Source of the DNA: Bradyrhizobium cajani
GTDB taxonomy: Bacteria; Pseudomonadota; Alphaproteobacteria; Rhizobiales; Xanthobacteraceae
Length of the DNA stretch: 64,000 bases
Assembly: GCF_009759665.1 (NCBI RefSeq)
Contig: NZ_WQNE01000002.1
Location: forward strand, 124,001 to 188,000
Direction of reading: 5' to 3'
In this document: one piece after another, positions 10,706 through 23,109 of the stretch
Position numbering within the stretch: the first letter of the stretch is position 1
Layout: each line of letters begins with the position of its first letter
Made by a program: the position numbers and the translations under genes
Notes under the pieces: generated by a model
The model's input: the letters and a program-made list of their open reading frames with translations, nothing else
Databases searched by the model: none
Told to the model about the DNA's origin: nothing

Positions 10706-10870
10706 ATGTCTATCGGTACGATTATTCTGATCATCTTGGTCATCGCCCTGCTCGGCGGCTTCAGCGGTATCGGCGGCGGGCCGTTCTACGGCACCGGCTA
10801 TTACGGCGGCGGCGGCCTCGGGCTCCTCATCGTCATCCTGCTGATCCTGCTCCTGATGGGACGGATCTAG
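10706..10870 (+). CDS. Small DUF3309-like membrane protein
   Basis: A 54-residue peptide with two hydrophobic segments separated by a Gly/Tyr-rich loop: SIGTIILIILVIALLGGF, then GTGYYGGGGLG, then LLIVILLILLLMGRI at the end. This layout matches the short DUF3309 proteins that are frequent in Rhizobiales. A good Shine-Dalgarno (GGAGGAG at 10693-10699) precedes the ATG. Function is unknown; similar peptides are often linked to general stress regulons, which is inference only. It is convergent with ligD, with a hairpin repeat in between. Confidence 0.8.
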   Translation: MSIGTIILIILVIALLGGFSGIGGGPFYGTGYYGGGGLGLLIVILLILLLMGRI

Positions 10871-10886
10871 CGACGGCCACGATCCC

Positions 10887-10972
10887 GTAGGGTGGGCAAA
10901 GGCGCAGCGCGCCGTGCCCACCTCCTCGGCTCGGAGCGCGCCGGTGGGCACGCTCCGCTTTGCCCACCCTAC
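10887..10972. repeat. Long inverted repeat, probable bidirectional terminator
   Basis: GTAGGGTGGGCAAAG at 10887-10901 is complementary to CTTTGCCCACCCTAC at 10958-10972, and inner GTGCCCACC and GGTGGGCAC extend the stem. It fills the space between the convergent DUF3309-like gene and ligD. It is probably a dispersed genomic repeat that also serves as a transcription terminator. Confidence 0.7.
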
Positions 10973-10996
10973 AAGCGGCGCGCCCGCAACACGCAC

Positions 10997-13669
10997 CTAC
11001 TTCACCTTCCCCGACAGCTTCTTCATCGCGGCCTTGATCGACGCCGCCGCATCGTCATAGCCGTCCCACGCCTTCGATCGCGACAGAAGGCCCGGCACCG
11101 TGCGTATCGTATATCGCTTCGGATCGAGATCGCTCTTCACCTGCGCCCAGGTGACAGGCATTGACACGGTTGCACCCTCACGGGCCCGGGGGGACAGGGA
11201 CGCAACCGCCGTCGACATGCGGTCGTTGCGCAAATAGTCCAGGAAGATCTTTCCGTTGCGCAGCTTCTTCGACATGTTGAGCAGATAGCGCTCGGGATCG
11301 TCATCGGCCATCCATTGGCAGACGCCTTGCGCAAACGCCTTGGCCTCCTTCCAGCTCACCTTGTCGCGCGCGCCGTGGAGCAGTGGCACCACCACGTGGA
11401 TGCCCTTGCCGCCCGTGGTCTTGCAGAAGCTGTCCATGCCGACATCGGCGAGGCGCTGCCGCATCTCCTTGGCGGCTTCGACGACATCGGCAAACTCGAC
11501 GTCCGGCGCGGGATCGAGATCGAACACCAGCCGGCCCGGCGTGTCATAGGCATCGGGCGCACAATTCCAGGGATGCAGCTCGACGCCGCCGATCTGCGCC
11601 ACGGCCGCGAGTCCCTCGACGCGGTCGATCTGCAAGTAGGGCTTGCGGTCGCCGGAAACTTTCGCGAGCTCGAGCAGGTTCGACGTGCCATGCATGGCGT
11701 GACGCTGGAAAAACGTTTCACCGCCGATGCCGTCGGGCGCACGCACGATCGAGCAGGGGCGCCCTTTCAGATGCTCGATCATCCACTCTCCGACCGCCTC
11801 GAAATAGCGCGCCAGATCGAGCTTCGTCACGCCCTCGCCATCACCGCCATCCGGCCACAGCTCCTTGTCCGGCTTGGAGATGACGACACCCATCACCTCG
11901 GCAGTGCCGGCGTCCTTCGACTGCTTGCCGGACTTCGTCCGCGTGCGCTTTCCAGGCGAGGGCTCGGCGAGCTCGGTGTCGACAGGCGTCTCGGCCTCGA
12001 CCTCCTCGGCAGGCTTGTCCTGCCGCAGGCCCTTGAACGCGGCCTGGCGGATATTGCCGTCGGCGGTGAAGCCGGCGAACTCGATCTCGGCAACGAGCTC
12101 CGGTTTCAGCCAGTGCACGTCCCGCGTCTTCTTCGGCGCGTTCTTGCCGCCGAAGGGGCTTTCCTTGGCCGCCATGGCTTTCAGCGACGGCATGATGCGC
12201 TTGACCTTGTCCGCGCCAAAGCCGGTGCCGACCATGCCGACGAAGGCAAGATGATCGCCGCGGCGCACGCCGGCCATCAGCGAGCGGAATTTGCCGCTGG
12301 TGGTCTTCCAGCCGCCGATCACGACCTCATGGCCGGCGCGGCATTTGGCCTTGGTCCAGCTCTCGGTGCGACCGGAGCGATAGGGCGCATCCAGCTTCTT
12401 CGACACCACGCCTTCGAGCTCGAGCTTGCAGGCCGATTGCAGCACGGCATCGCCACCGCTCTCGAAATGCTCGACATAGCGGATCTGGCTCGATTTCCGC
12501 TTGCGCGATTCCAGGAGCTCCTTTAGCCGGGCCTTGCGTTCGCCGAGCGGCAGCCGGCGGTAATCCCGGTTCTCCGCGAACAGGAGGTCGAACGCAAAGA
12601 AGATCAGCTCGTCGGTCTTGCCATCGGACAACGCAGCCTGAAGCGAGGAGAAGTTCGGCGCGCCGTTGTGGTCGAGCGCGACGATCTCGCCGTCGATCAT
12701 AACGTCCGGCAGCGCAGCCGCTTCCTTGGCAATGGAGGCAAATTTGTCGGTCCAGTCGAGACCCTTGCGCGTCTTCAACGTCGCCTTGCCGTCCTCGACC
12801 CGAAGCTGCACGCGGTAGCCATCGAACTTGATCTCGTGGCACCAGCCCTGGCCGCCCGGCGGCCGCTCGACCGGCGTACAGAGCTGCGGCGCCACGAAGT
12901 CCGGCAGCTCCGCGACCTTCTTGGCGGTCGCCGCCGTCGTCGCCTTCTTCCCTGCCTTCCTGGTCTTCAACTCCGTGCGCGGCGCCGGCTTGATCGTACG
13001 CCCTTTCGCTTCCTCGACCCGGTTGGACTGCCAGACCGCATCGGCCTTGGCTCTGGCGCCCTTCGCCAGCATGAAGGGCTTCGGCGCACGCCCCTTGCCT
13101 TCGGCGATCTGATCCATCGCGCGGCCGGAAGCGACCGATTTGTCCTCGTCGAGAATGTCGTTGTCCGCGCCTTCGCGGACATGTTCGTCGCGGTGCTTGA
13201 TCAGAAGCCAGTTGGTGCGCTTGCCGCCGGTGCGGTCGCTGCGCATGCGCACCAGCACCCAGCTTCCGTGCAGCTTCTCGCCATGCAGGGTGAACTTCAG
13301 ATCGCCCTTCTTGAAGCCGGCCTCCGGATCATCCGATTCCCAGGTGCCGCGGTCCCACAGCATCACCGTGCCGCCGCCATATTGCCCTTCCGGAATCGTG
13401 CCTTCGAAATCGCCATAGTCGAGCGGATGGTCCTCCACCTCGACAGCCAGCCGCTTGTCGTGGGGATCGAGCGAGGGTCCCTTCGTCACCGCCCAGGACT
13501 TGAAGACACCGTCGAACTCGAGCCGGAAGTCATAATGCAGCCGGCTCGCATCATGCTTCTGGATCACGAAGCGCCGCTGCTTCGACGGCGCGACAGCCGC
13601 CTCACCGGAGGGCTCCGGCGTCCTGTCGAAATCCCGCTTCTGTCGATAGGTGGAGAGTTTTCGCAGCAC
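10997..13669 (-). CDS. ligD: Multifunctional NHEJ DNA ligase D
   Basis: An 890-residue protein with the classical three modules. The 3'-phosphoesterase domain is at about 30-180 ([31 protein letters not shown]). The ATP-dependent ligase domain is at about 255-450 with nucleotidyl lysine K281 in HEIKFDGYR, followed by an OB fold to about 560. The LigD polymerase/primase domain runs from about 600 to 880 ([27 protein letters not shown]). It repairs double-strand breaks with Ku. The start is GTG at 13669; no better in-frame ATG lies nearby. It is divergent from ku, separated by about 115 bp. Confidence 0.96.
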   Translation of the reverse strand: MLRKLSTYRQKRDFDRTPEPSGEAAVAPSKQRRFVIQKHDASRLHYDFRLEFDGVFKSWAVTKGPSLDPHDKRLAVEVEDHPLDYGDFEGTIPEGQYGGGTVMLWDRGTWESDDPEAGFKKGDLKFTLHGEKLHGSWVLVRMRSDRTGGKRTNWLLIKHRDEHVREGADNDILDEDKSVASGRAMDQIAEGKGRAPKPFMLAKGARAKADAVWQSNRVEEAKGRTIKPAPRTELKTRKAGKKATTAATAKKVAELPDFVAPQLCTPVERPPGGQGWCHEIKFDGYRVQLRVEDGKATLKTRKGLDWTDKFASIAKEAAALPDVMIDGEIVALDHNGAPNFSSLQAALSDGKTDELIFFAFDLLFAENRDYRRLPLGERKARLKELLESRKRKSSQIRYVEHFESGGDAVLQSACKLELEGVVSKKLDAPYRSGRTESWTKAKCRAGHEVVIGGWKTTSGKFRSLMAGVRRGDHLAFVGMVGTGFGADKVKRIMPSLKAMAAKESPFGGKNAPKKTRDVHWLKPELVAEIEFAGFTADGNIRQAAFKGLRQDKPAEEVEAETPVDTELAEPSPGKRTRTKSGKQSKDAGTAEVMGVVISKPDKELWPDGGDGEGVTKLDLARYFEAVGEWMIEHLKGRPCSIVRAPDGIGGETFFQRHAMHGTSNLLELAKVSGDRKPYLQIDRVEGLAAVAQIGGVELHPWNCAPDAYDTPGRLVFDLDPAPDVEFADVVEAAKEMRQRLADVGMDSFCKTTGGKGIHVVVPLLHGARDKVSWKEAKAFAQGVCQWMADDDPERYLLNMSKKLRNGKIFLDYLRNDRMSTAVASLSPRAREGATVSMPVTWAQVKSDLDPKRYTIRTVPGLLSRSKAWDGYDDAAASIKAAMKKLSGKVK

Positions 13670-13784
13670 GGCCGTCCCGCTTTTCTTGGTGTTGAAAGTC
13701 TACACGGCAAAGGTCCCACCCGGAACCAAAACCCGATGCGGCGGTTGGGGTTCCAAAACGCCTTGACAATGCTGGAGAATGGGA

Positions 13785-14669
13785 ATGGCCCCCCGCGCTT
13801 ATTGGAAGGGAACGTTGAAGCTGTCGCTGGTCAGTTGTCCGGTCGTGCTTTATCCGGCCACTACGGCGGCCGAGAAGACACGGTTTCACATGATCAACCG
13901 CGAGACCGGCAACCGGCTCAAGCAGCAGATGATCGATTCCGAGACCGGTGACGTCGTCGAGAGCGATCAGAAAGGCCGCGGCTACGAGCTGCGCAAGGGC
14001 AAATATGTCGAGGTCGAACCGGAGGAGCTCGAGGCGGTCCAGATCGAGAGCAATCACGCCATCGACATCGAGAGCTTCGTGCCCCGCGAGGAAATCGACA
14101 AGCGCTACCTCAACCACCCCTACTACATTGCCCCGGACGGCAAGGCTGCGATCGACGCCTTTGCCGTCATCCGCGATGCCATGAAGGATGAGGAGCGCGT
14201 CGCGCTCGCCAAGATCGTGCTGACCAACCGCGAGCATGTCATGGCGATCGAGCCGCTCGGCAAGGGCCTGCTCGGCACCACGCTGCGCTATCCCTACGAG
14301 CTGCGCGACGAGGACCAGTTCTTCGAGGACATCAAGAGCCCGAAGATCACCAAGGACATGGTCGAGCTCGCCGGCCACATCCTGCACACCAAGGCCGCGC
14401 ATTTCGACCCCTCGGAGTTCAAGGACGAGTATGAGAACGCGCTGAAGGCGCTGGTGAAGCGCAAGGCCAGCGGCAAGACAATCGAGCTGCCCGAGCCCGA
14501 GGAGCGGCCGAGCAACGTCGTCAGCCTGATGGACGCGCTGAAACAGAGCCTGAAGGGGCGCGGCAGGAAAAAGACGGCGGCGAAGTCCCATGCGCGCCGA
14601 GCGACAGGACGGCAACGCGCCGCCAGGAAGACGCACCGTTCGCCGGCGCGGCATCGCAAGGCGGGCTGA
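13785..14669 (+). CDS. ku: Non-homologous end-joining protein Ku
   Basis: A ~294-residue bacterial Ku homodimer subunit that binds DNA ends and recruits LigD. It has the typical N-terminus MAPRAYWKGTLKLSLVSCPV, the beta-barrel core (about 1-220) with GKGLLGTTLRYPYELR, and a Lys/Arg-rich tail (about 255-294) typical of rhizobial Ku. Two in-frame ATGs exist, at 13779 and 13785. The second is preferred because GGAG at 13774-13777 is 7 nt upstream of it but only one nt from the first. The gene faces away from ligD, making a compact NHEJ pair. Confidence 0.95.
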   Translation: MAPRAYWKGTLKLSLVSCPVVLYPATTAAEKTRFHMINRETGNRLKQQMIDSETGDVVESDQKGRGYELRKGKYVEVEPEELEAVQIESNHAIDIESFVPREEIDKRYLNHPYYIAPDGKAAIDAFAVIRDAMKDEERVALAKIVLTNREHVMAIEPLGKGLLGTTLRYPYELRDEDQFFEDIKSPKITKDMVELAGHILHTKAAHFDPSEFKDEYENALKALVKRKASGKTIELPEPEERPSNVVSLMDALKQSLKGRGRKKTAAKSHARRATGRQRAARKTHRSPARHRKAG

Positions 14670-14677
14670 TTCACTCC

Positions 14678-14755
14678 GTCATTGCGAGCGCAGCGAAGCA
14701 ATCCAGAATCCTACCGCGGAGGGACTCTGGATTGCTTCGCTGCGCTCGCAATGAC
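14678..14755. repeat. GTCATTGCGAG palindromic repeat, copy 1
   Basis: A near-perfect hairpin: GTCATTGCGAGCGCAGCGAA at the left end is mirrored by TTCGCTGCGCTCGCAATGAC at the right, and inner CAATCCAGA pairs with TCTGGATTG. Other copies lie at 18925-19008, 46104-46188 and 60435-60512. This copy sits between convergent ku and kdpE and may terminate both. Confidence 0.85.
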
Positions 14756-14847
14756 GATGTGGAAACATGATCGCGCCACAGCCACAGTCGTCACGCCCGG
14801 CCATGAGGAGCGTGCTTCATGCAAGCGCTCAGCGCCGCCGCGAGCGC

Positions 14848-15537
14848 TTAGTCCCCCGCCTTCAGCCGATAGCCGATCCCCGTCTCCGTCAGCACATATT
14901 GCGGCCGTTCCGGATCGGCCTCGATCTTCTGGCGAAGCTGGCGGACATAGACGCGCAGATATTGCGCGTCCGTCAGCTCGTCCCAGAGCTCCTTGAGCAG
15001 GAAGCGGTGGGTGAGCACCTTGCCGGCATGCTGCACCAGCACGCGCAGAAGATCGTATTCCTTCGGCGACAGCTTTACATCGCGCTCGCCGACCTTGACG
15101 ATGCGGCGAACGAGATCGACGGAGAGATCGCCGGTGCGGAACACCGGGCGCTCGCCCTTGACCTGGAGCTGGTGGCGCAGCGCTGCGCGCAGGCGGGCCA
15201 GAAGCTCATCCATGCCGAAGGGTTTGGTCAGGTAGTCATCGGCGCCAAGATCGAGCGCCTGCACCTTGCCGGCCTCGTCGCCGCGACTCGACAGCACCAC
15301 GATCGGCACCCCCTCGTTGCGGGCACGGATGGTGCGCAGCAGCTCGTGGCCCTGGATGTCGGGCAGGCCGAGATCGAGGATAATCAGCGCCGGCTCCTCG
15401 GCAAGCTTTTCCAGCGCGGTCTTGCCGTTCGACGCCTCCAGGATCTCATAGCCCTGCGTGGTCAGCCCCATCCGCAGCAATTTTCGGATCGGCGGCTCGT
15501 CGTCGATGACCAGGACCTTGATCGGGGCAGCACTCAT
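14848..15537 (-). CDS. kdpE: Potassium-responsive response regulator
   Basis: A 229-residue OmpR/PhoB-type regulator. The receiver domain (about 6-120) has the acidic pair DDE (after VLVI), phospho-acceptor D55 in LIILDLGLPD, and the conserved lysine in YLTKPFG. The winged-helix DNA-binding domain (about 130-228) contains KLSPKEYDLLRVLVQHAGKV and YVRQLRQKIE. It activates the kdp operon after phosphorylation by KdpD. Its ATG overlaps the kdpD stop (ATGA, 15534-15537), so it is the last gene of the kdp operon. Confidence 0.95.
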   Translation of the reverse strand: MSAAPIKVLVIDDEPPIRKLLRMGLTTQGYEILEASNGKTALEKLAEEPALIILDLGLPDIQGHELLRTIRARNEGVPIVVLSSRGDEAGKVQALDLGADDYLTKPFGMDELLARLRAALRHQLQVKGERPVFRTGDLSVDLVRRIVKVGERDVKLSPKEYDLLRVLVQHAGKVLTHRFLLKELWDELTDAQYLRVYVRQLRQKIEADPERPQYVLTETGIGYRLKAGD

Positions 15538-18257
15538 GCGGCGGTATCCAATGCGTGGGGCTGAGCCGGAACCGGCAGACGGATGGTGAGGATCGCGCCA
15601 CTCCGGTCACTGCGGTTGGCGGCCGAGATCGTCCCTCGCATCGCCTCGACGAAGCCGCGGGAGATGGCAAGTCCGAGCCCGGTGCCGGGTCGGACATGGT
15701 CGCCCTTCTGCACGCGATAGAACTTGTCGAACACGCTTTCGACCTCGTCCGGCGGAATGCCGTCGCCTTCGTCGGCGACCTGAAGCACCACATGATCGCT
15801 CTCGCGCCGGCTGCGGATCGCGATCGTGGTGTCGGGCGGCGAGTACTTCGCGGCGTTGTCGAGCAGGTTGAACAGCACCTGCTCGAACAGCACGGCGTCG
15901 AGCTGGAGCATCGGCAGATCGGCCGCCAGCACCAGCTCCACCTTGTGCGCGGTCAGGATCTTGACCGCCCGCCGGAGCGCACTACCGACGATCTCGCTGA
16001 GATCGTGCAGCGCCGTGTTGGGCACGATGGCGCCGGACTCGAGCTTGGTCATGTCGAGCAGATTGGCGATGAAGCGGTTGAGCCGCTCGGACTCGTCGAT
16101 CACGGTCGCGAGCAGGTCGCGCTTCTCGGTGTCGGAGAGCGCGCCGGCGAGATCGCGCATGGTCGAGGCCGCTCCCAGCACGGAGGCCAGCGGCGTCTTC
16201 AGGTCGTGCGAGATCGAGGTCAGGAGCGCCGAGCGCAGCCGCTCGGATTCGACGGTGCGCTTGACCCGGTCCATGTCCTCGACCAGCAGCACGCGCTCGA
16301 TCGCGAGCGCACCCTGGTCGACCAGCGCATCGAGCAGCCGCCGTTGGTCCGGCGTCAGCAGTGGCCCGGTGCGGTCGTTGTCGATGCCGATCACGCCGAT
16401 CGGACCGCGCCCCGTGCGCATCGGCAGGAACAGCCGTTTTGCACCCGGCAGCGTGTCGGAGCCGCGCCCCGCAGAGCGATCGTTGCTCCAGGCCCAGTTG
16501 GCGGCGGCGAGGTCGGCCTGGTCGAGCTCGTCCTCGGGCGGATAGCCCGACTTCACCGTGAGCAGGCCCTCTTCCGGCAGCAGCAGCACCACGCGGACCT
16601 TCAGCATCAGCGCGATCTGGTAGGCGGTTGCCCACAACACGTCGTCGAGCGTGGCGGTGCCGGCGAGCTTGCGGCTGAAGGCATAGAGCTGCTCGTTCAT
16701 CCTGATCCGACCGATCGCGGCGTCCGCCTGGGTGCGCACGCGCGCGGCGACATTGGAGACGATCATCGCCACCACCATGAACAGCACGAAGGCGGCGACA
16801 TTGGTCGGGTCGGTGATCGTGAAAGTGTAGATCGGCGGCAGGAAGAAGAAATTATAGGACAGCGACGCCGCGACGGTCGCGAGCAGCGACGGCCACAGGC
16901 CGTAGCGGACCGCGACCGCGACCACCGCCGTCAGCAGCACGAGGTCGACGTTCTCGATGCCGAACCGCGGCTGGATCAGCTCCGCGGCGCCGAGGCCGAT
17001 CAGCACGATCCCGAGCGCCTTCAGATAGGGGAGCGGATTGAACGGTTCCGAGCGCGCGGCGGTCTGCACCGCCGTCTTGGGCGCCGCCTCGCCCGGCAGC
17101 TCGTCACCGGCGATGACATGGACCGTGATGTTGCCGGCACGGCGCACCAGGTCATGGACGACGGAGCCGCGTGTCATCTCGAACCAGCGCGAGCGCGTCG
17201 ACTTGCCGATCACGATCTGGGTGACGTTGTTGCCTTGCGCGAAGTTGACGACGTCGTCGGCGATGCGGCGCCCGACGGCGGGAATCGTCAACGCCTCGCC
17301 GCCGAGCGATTCGGCGAGCCGCAGCGTGTCGGCAAGCCGGTCGCGTTCCTCGTCCGAAAGCTGGAGCGAGCGCCGCGTCTCGATCGAAACCGCGGTGAAC
17401 GGCGCATGCAGCCGATCGGCCAGCCGCTTGGTGTAGCGAACGAGGCCAGCCGCACGCGGATCCTCGCTGACGCAGACGAGGATGCGTTCGCCGGCGGCCC
17501 AGGGGCCGGCGATGGCGTTCGCCTGCATGTGGTTGAGGAGCTGCTCGTCGACCCGTTCGGCCGTACGACGGAGCGCGAGCTCGCGCAGCGCCGTCAGATT
17601 GCCCGGCGAGAAATAATGCTCCAGTGCCCGCTCGGCCTGCTTCGGCACATAGACCTTGCCTTCCTTCAGCCGCTGGATCAGATCGTCGGGCGTGAGGTCG
17701 ATCAGCTCGATCGCATCGGCGCGGTCGAACACCGAATCCGGCACGGTCTCGCGCACCCGCACATGGGTGATCTGCGCGACGACGTCGTTCAGGCTCTCGA
17801 TGTGCTGGATGTTGACGGCGGTGTAGACGTCGATGCCGTGGGAGAGCAGCTCCTCGACGTCGAGATAGCGCTTGGGATGGCGGCTGCCGGCCGCGTTGGT
17901 GTGGGCGAGCTCGTCGACCAGGGCAATCTGCGGCCGGCGCGCGATCACGGCATCGAGGTCCATCTCCTCGACGATCTGGCCGCGGTAGTCGAGCCGCTTG
18001 CGCGGGACCACGTCGAGCCCACGTACCAGCGCCTCGGTCTCGGCGCGGCCGTGGGTCTCGACGAAGCCGACCACCACGTCAATGCCGGCCTTGCGCTTTG
18101 CGTGGGCGCTTTGCAGCATCTCATAGGTCTTGCCGACGCCGGGGGCGGCGCCGACGAAGATCTTCAGCTTGCCGCTCGCGCTTTCCTCCCGGCGCGCCGC
18201 TTCCAGCAGCGCCTCGGGCGATGGACGTTGTTCAGGATCACGGCGCTCTCGGACCAT
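15534..18257 (-). CDS. kdpD: Osmosensitive K+ channel sensor histidine kinase
   Basis: A 907-residue membrane kinase. The cytoplasmic KdpD domain (about 20-235) has the Walker A-like GAAPGVGKTYEML and ALVDELAHTNAAGSRH. A Usp-like domain follows (about 255-375), then four closely spaced TM helices (about 405-510), a GAF region, HisKA with phospho-accepting H684 in SISHDLKTPL, and a HATPase domain with the N box NLLDNAAKYSPP and GTGLGLAISRGFVEAM near the end. It senses K+ limitation or turgor and phosphorylates KdpE. It follows kdpC after a ~40 bp gap and overlaps kdpE by 4 bp. All expected domains are present. Confidence 0.96.
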   Translation of the reverse strand: MVRERRDPEQRPSPEALLEAARREESASGKLKIFVGAAPGVGKTYEMLQSAHAKRKAGIDVVVGFVETHGRAETEALVRGLDVVPRKRLDYRGQIVEEMDLDAVIARRPQIALVDELAHTNAAGSRHPKRYLDVEELLSHGIDVYTAVNIQHIESLNDVVAQITHVRVRETVPDSVFDRADAIELIDLTPDDLIQRLKEGKVYVPKQAERALEHYFSPGNLTALRELALRRTAERVDEQLLNHMQANAIAGPWAAGERILVCVSEDPRAAGLVRYTKRLADRLHAPFTAVSIETRRSLQLSDEERDRLADTLRLAESLGGEALTIPAVGRRIADDVVNFAQGNNVTQIVIGKSTRSRWFEMTRGSVVHDLVRRAGNITVHVIAGDELPGEAAPKTAVQTAARSEPFNPLPYLKALGIVLIGLGAAELIQPRFGIENVDLVLLTAVVAVAVRYGLWPSLLATVAASLSYNFFFLPPIYTFTITDPTNVAAFVLFMVVAMIVSNVAARVRTQADAAIGRIRMNEQLYAFSRKLAGTATLDDVLWATAYQIALMLKVRVVLLLPEEGLLTVKSGYPPEDELDQADLAAANWAWSNDRSAGRGSDTLPGAKRLFLPMRTGRGPIGVIGIDNDRTGPLLTPDQRRLLDALVDQGALAIERVLLVEDMDRVKRTVESERLRSALLTSISHDLKTPLASVLGAASTMRDLAGALSDTEKRDLLATVIDESERLNRFIANLLDMTKLESGAIVPNTALHDLSEIVGSALRRAVKILTAHKVELVLAADLPMLQLDAVLFEQVLFNLLDNAAKYSPPDTTIAIRSRRESDHVVLQVADEGDGIPPDEVESVFDKFYRVQKGDHVRPGTGLGLAISRGFVEAMRGTISAANRSDRSGAILTIRLPVPAQPHALDTAA

Positions 18258-18297
18258 CTTGCCAATATAATCACCTGCGCGTCGCGAGCCTAGACCG

Positions 18298-18903
18298 CTA
18301 CTTGGCCGCCGCGCGATCGAGCGCGAGATTCAGCGCCAGTACGTTAACGCGGGGTTCGCCAAGCAGGCCGAGCAGACGGCCCTGGGTATTGGCGACGACG
18401 AGCTGCTTGAGCTGATCCTCCGACATATGGCGCGCCTTCGCCACGCGCGGCACCTGGAATTGCGCCGCTTCCGGCGAGATGTCGGGATCGAGGCCGCTGG
18501 CCGACGTCGTGACCAGATCGACCGGCACCGGCGCGGACGGATTCTCCTCCCTGAGCTTGTCCACATCTTCCTTCAGCCGGTCGGCCAGCGCCTTGCTGGT
18601 CGGCCCGAGATTGGAGCCGCCCGAGTTGGCGGCATTGTAGGGCGCCGACACCGTCTTGGTCGAATCATTGGGGTCCGGCGCAACCGTCGCCGAGGGGCGG
18701 CCGTGGAAATACTTGTCCTCCTTGAACTCCTGCCCGATCAGGGCGGAGCCGACCACCTTGCCGTCCCTTTCGATCAGGCTGCCCTGCGCCTGCACGGGAA
18801 ACAACGTGCCGGCGATGGCGGTCATCGCGAGCGGATAGGCAAGGCCCGTGATGGCGGTGAGCGCCAGCAGCAGGACGATGGCGGGACGGATTTCTCTGAA
18901 CAT
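18298..18903 (-). CDS. kdpC: K+-transporting ATPase subunit C
   Basis: A 201-residue subunit of the KdpFABC high-affinity potassium pump, with one N-terminal TM helix (about 6-30, [20 protein letters not shown]) and a soluble domain containing [17 protein letters not shown] and SGGSNLGPT, all KdpC hallmarks. The frame is open further upstream, but those residues come from the palindromic repeat at 18925-19008. The ATG at 18903 has AGGAG just upstream and gives the family N-terminus. The repeat separates it from kdpB by more than 100 bp, unlike the tight spacing usual in kdp operons. Confidence 0.95.
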   Translation of the reverse strand: MFREIRPAIVLLLALTAITGLAYPLAMTAIAGTLFPVQAQGSLIERDGKVVGSALIGQEFKEDKYFHGRPSATVAPDPNDSTKTVSAPYNAANSGGSNLGPTSKALADRLKEDVDKLREENPSAPVPVDLVTTSASGLDPDISPEAAQFQVPRVAKARHMSEDQLKQLVVANTQGRLLGLLGEPRVNVLALNLALDRAAAK

Positions 18904-18924
18904 CTTGGGTCTCCTATTTCTTTC

Positions 18925-19008
18925 GTCATTGCGAGCGAAGCGAAGCAATCCAGGGTCTTTCCGCGGAGGCAGTCTGGATTGCGTCGTCGCTTCGCTCCTC
19001 GCAATGAC
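18925..19008. repeat. GTCATTGCGAG palindromic repeat, copy 2, inside the kdp operon
   Basis: GTCATTGCGAGCGAAGCGAA at the left and a slightly altered arm ending CTCGCAATGAC at the right, with CAATCCAG/CTGGATTG inside. Unlike the copies in convergent gaps, this one lies between two co-directional genes of one operon (kdpB and kdpC), where a hairpin could lower expression of the downstream genes or mark a processing site. Confidence 0.85.
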
Positions 19009-19012
19009 GGGG

Positions 19013-21127
<2,115 letters not shown>

Positions 21128-21192
21128 GGAGGTCACTCCAAACAATCAGAAGGCAGTCGATCGGAACGCTTTTCGATCAGAACGCTTTTCGG

Positions 21193-22896
21193 TCAGAACA
21201 CCTGGCCGGCATTCATCGCGAGATGCTCGACGATCGGACCGAGCGCGAGCGCCGGGAAGAAGGTCAGGCCGCCGATGATCAGGATCACGCCCACGACCAG
21301 GCCGACGAACAGGCCGCCGGTGGTCGGGAAGGTGCCGGCCGAGGGCGGCACGGACTTCTTGCCCGCAAGCGAGCCAGCGATCGCCATCGCCGGGACGATC
21401 ATGAAGAACCGGCCGACGAACATCGCGCTGGCGAGCGTCAGGTTGTAGAACAGGGTGTTGCCGGTGAGGCCCGCGAAGGCGGAGCCATTGTTGCCGGTCG
21501 CCGAGGTGAAGGCGTAGAGCACCTCGGTGAAGCCGTGCGGACCGGCATTCGCCATCGAGGCGACCGCCGCCGGATAGACCACGCCGACCGCGGTCCAGCC
21601 GAGATACATCAGCGGCAGCACCAGGATCGCGAGCATCGCCATCTTGACCTCGCGCGCCTCGATCTTCTTGCCGACATATTCCGGCGTGCGGCCGACCATG
21701 AGCCCTGCGACGAAGATCGCGAGGATGACGAACAGCAGCATTCCGTAGAGGCCGGCACCGACGCCGCCGATGATGATCTCGCCGAGCTGCATGTTGATCA
21801 GCGGGATCATGCCGCCGAGCGCGGTGAAGCTGTCGTGCATGGCATTGACGGCGCCGCAGGACGCCGCGGTCGTGATGACGGCAAACAGCGAGGATGCAAC
21901 GATGCCGAAGCGCATTTCCTTGCCTTCCATGTTGCCGCCGGCGAGGCCAAGCGCATGCATGGTCGAGGTGCCATTGGCCTCCGCCCAGTAGGTGACGGCG
22001 ACGCCAGCGACGAACAGCACGCCCATGACGGCGAGGATCGCCCAGCCCTGGCGCTGGTTGCCGACCATGCGGCCGAACACGTTGGTCATGGCCGCACCGA
22101 TCAGGAAGATCGACAGCATCTGCACGAAATTCGACAGCGCCGTCGGGTTCTCGAAAGGATGGGCGGCGTTGGCGTTGAAGAAGCCTCCGCCGTTGGTGCC
22201 GAGCATCTTGATCGCGACCTGCGAGGCAACGGGGCCGACGGCGATCGTCTGCTTCGCGCCCTCGAGCGTGGTGGCCTCGACATAGTCGCCGAGCGTCTGC
22301 GGCATGCCCTGCCAGACCAGGAACAGGCAGTAGACGACGCAGATCGGCAGCAGCACGTAAAGCGTGGTGCGGGTGACGTCGACCCAGAAATTGCCGACGG
22401 TGCGCACCGAGGCGCGCGAGAAGCCGCGGATCAACGCCACCGCCAGCGCGATGCCGGTCGCTGCCGACAGGAAGTTCTGGTGCGTCAGGCCGAGCATCTG
22501 CACGAGATAGGACAGCGTGCTCTCGCCGCCGTAGTTCTGCCAGTTGGTGTTGGTGATGAACGAGATCGCCGTATTGAAGGACAGATCCGGAGCGACAGCG
22601 GATTGATCAGCCGGATTGAAGGGCAGCATGGCCTGGAGCCGCATCACGCCGTAGATGATGAGGAAGCCGCCGACATGGAACAGCAGCATGGCGACCGTAT
22701 AGGTCAGCCAATGCTGCTCGCGCTTCTCGTCGACGCCGGAGATCCAGTAGATGCCGACCTCGATCGGACGCAGCACCGGAGACAGGAAGGTGCGCTCGCC
22801 GTTGAACACACGCGTCATGTACCAGCCGAGCGGCTTGGTCAGCGCGACGATGATGGCACAAAAGAGAATGATCTGGAGCCAACCGATCATAGTCAT
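21193..22896 (-). CDS. kdpA: K+-transporting ATPase potassium-binding subunit A
   Basis: A 567-residue polytopic inner-membrane protein related to K+ channels, which binds and translocates K+ in the KdpFABC complex. Selectivity-filter-like segments are visible ([47 protein letters not shown]), and length agrees with the family (about 560). Its ATG overlaps by 4 bp the stop of a 37-codon hydrophobic ORF upstream, suggesting coupling to that mini-ORF and kdpF. Confidence 0.97.
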   Translation of the reverse strand: MTMIGWLQIILFCAIIVALTKPLGWYMTRVFNGERTFLSPVLRPIEVGIYWISGVDEKREQHWLTYTVAMLLFHVGGFLIIYGVMRLQAMLPFNPADQSAVAPDLSFNTAISFITNTNWQNYGGESTLSYLVQMLGLTHQNFLSAATGIALAVALIRGFSRASVRTVGNFWVDVTRTTLYVLLPICVVYCLFLVWQGMPQTLGDYVEATTLEGAKQTIAVGPVASQVAIKMLGTNGGGFFNANAAHPFENPTALSNFVQMLSIFLIGAAMTNVFGRMVGNQRQGWAILAVMGVLFVAGVAVTYWAEANGTSTMHALGLAGGNMEGKEMRFGIVASSLFAVITTAASCGAVNAMHDSFTALGGMIPLINMQLGEIIIGGVGAGLYGMLLFVILAIFVAGLMVGRTPEYVGKKIEAREVKMAMLAILVLPLMYLGWTAVGVVYPAAVASMANAGPHGFTEVLYAFTSATGNNGSAFAGLTGNTLFYNLTLASAMFVGRFFMIVPAMAIAGSLAGKKSVPPSAGTFPTTGGLFVGLVVGVILIIGGLTFFPALALGPIVEHLAMNAGQVF

Positions 22897-23006
22897 GGAA
22901 TGAACCCTCTAGGCTTGGTGGCCCGGCGCAGCAGCGGCAGGAACACGGCGAGCAGACACGCGACGAGCGCGGCATCCGCCAGCAGAAGTTTGACAAGGAG
23001 CAGCAC
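22893..23006 (-). CDS. 37-residue hydrophobic mini-ORF between kdpF and kdpA
   Basis: GTG-initiated ORF whose product is almost entirely hydrophobic until a basic end: [20 protein letters not shown], then [16 protein letters not shown]. It begins 2 nt after the kdpF stop, and its TGA overlaps the kdpA ATG (ATGA at 22893-22896). GGAG lies about 11 nt upstream of the GTG. Third positions are mostly G/C. The tight fit between two known genes argues that it is translated; it may be a second small stabilising subunit or a coupling leader peptide. I do not know a family for it, and a chance ORF remains possible. Confidence 0.5.
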   Translation of the reverse strand: MLLLVKLLLADAALVACLLAVFLPLLRRATKPRGFIP

Positions 23007-23008
23007 GG

Positions 23009-23098
23009 TCAGAACCGCTCCGGCCGGAGCAGCGCGTAGGTGAGGTAGATCAGCAGACCGAGCGAGACGGCGCCGGCGAGCGAATAATCGAAGATCAT
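23009..23098 (-). CDS. kdpF: K+-transporting ATPase small subunit F
   Basis: A 29-residue single-TM peptide (IFDYSLAGAVSLGLLIYLTY, then ALLRPERF). Length, the single helix and the RPERF end match KdpF, the lipid-like stabiliser of the KdpABC complex. GGAG is 6-7 nt upstream of the ATG. It lies between a 27-codon hydrophobic ORF and the 37-codon ORF before kdpA. Confidence 0.9.
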   Translation of the reverse strand: MIFDYSLAGAVSLGLLIYLTYALLRPERF

Positions 23099-23109
23099 GG
23101 TCCGCTCCA

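Noticed and set aside
13763..13768. TTGACA as a promoter -35 for ku
   Set aside because: A matching -10 would fall inside the ku coding sequence, so it cannot drive ku from here.
15555..18293. 912-codon open frame antisense to kdpD
   Set aside because: Same reason: the opposite strand encodes a complete KdpD with all motifs.
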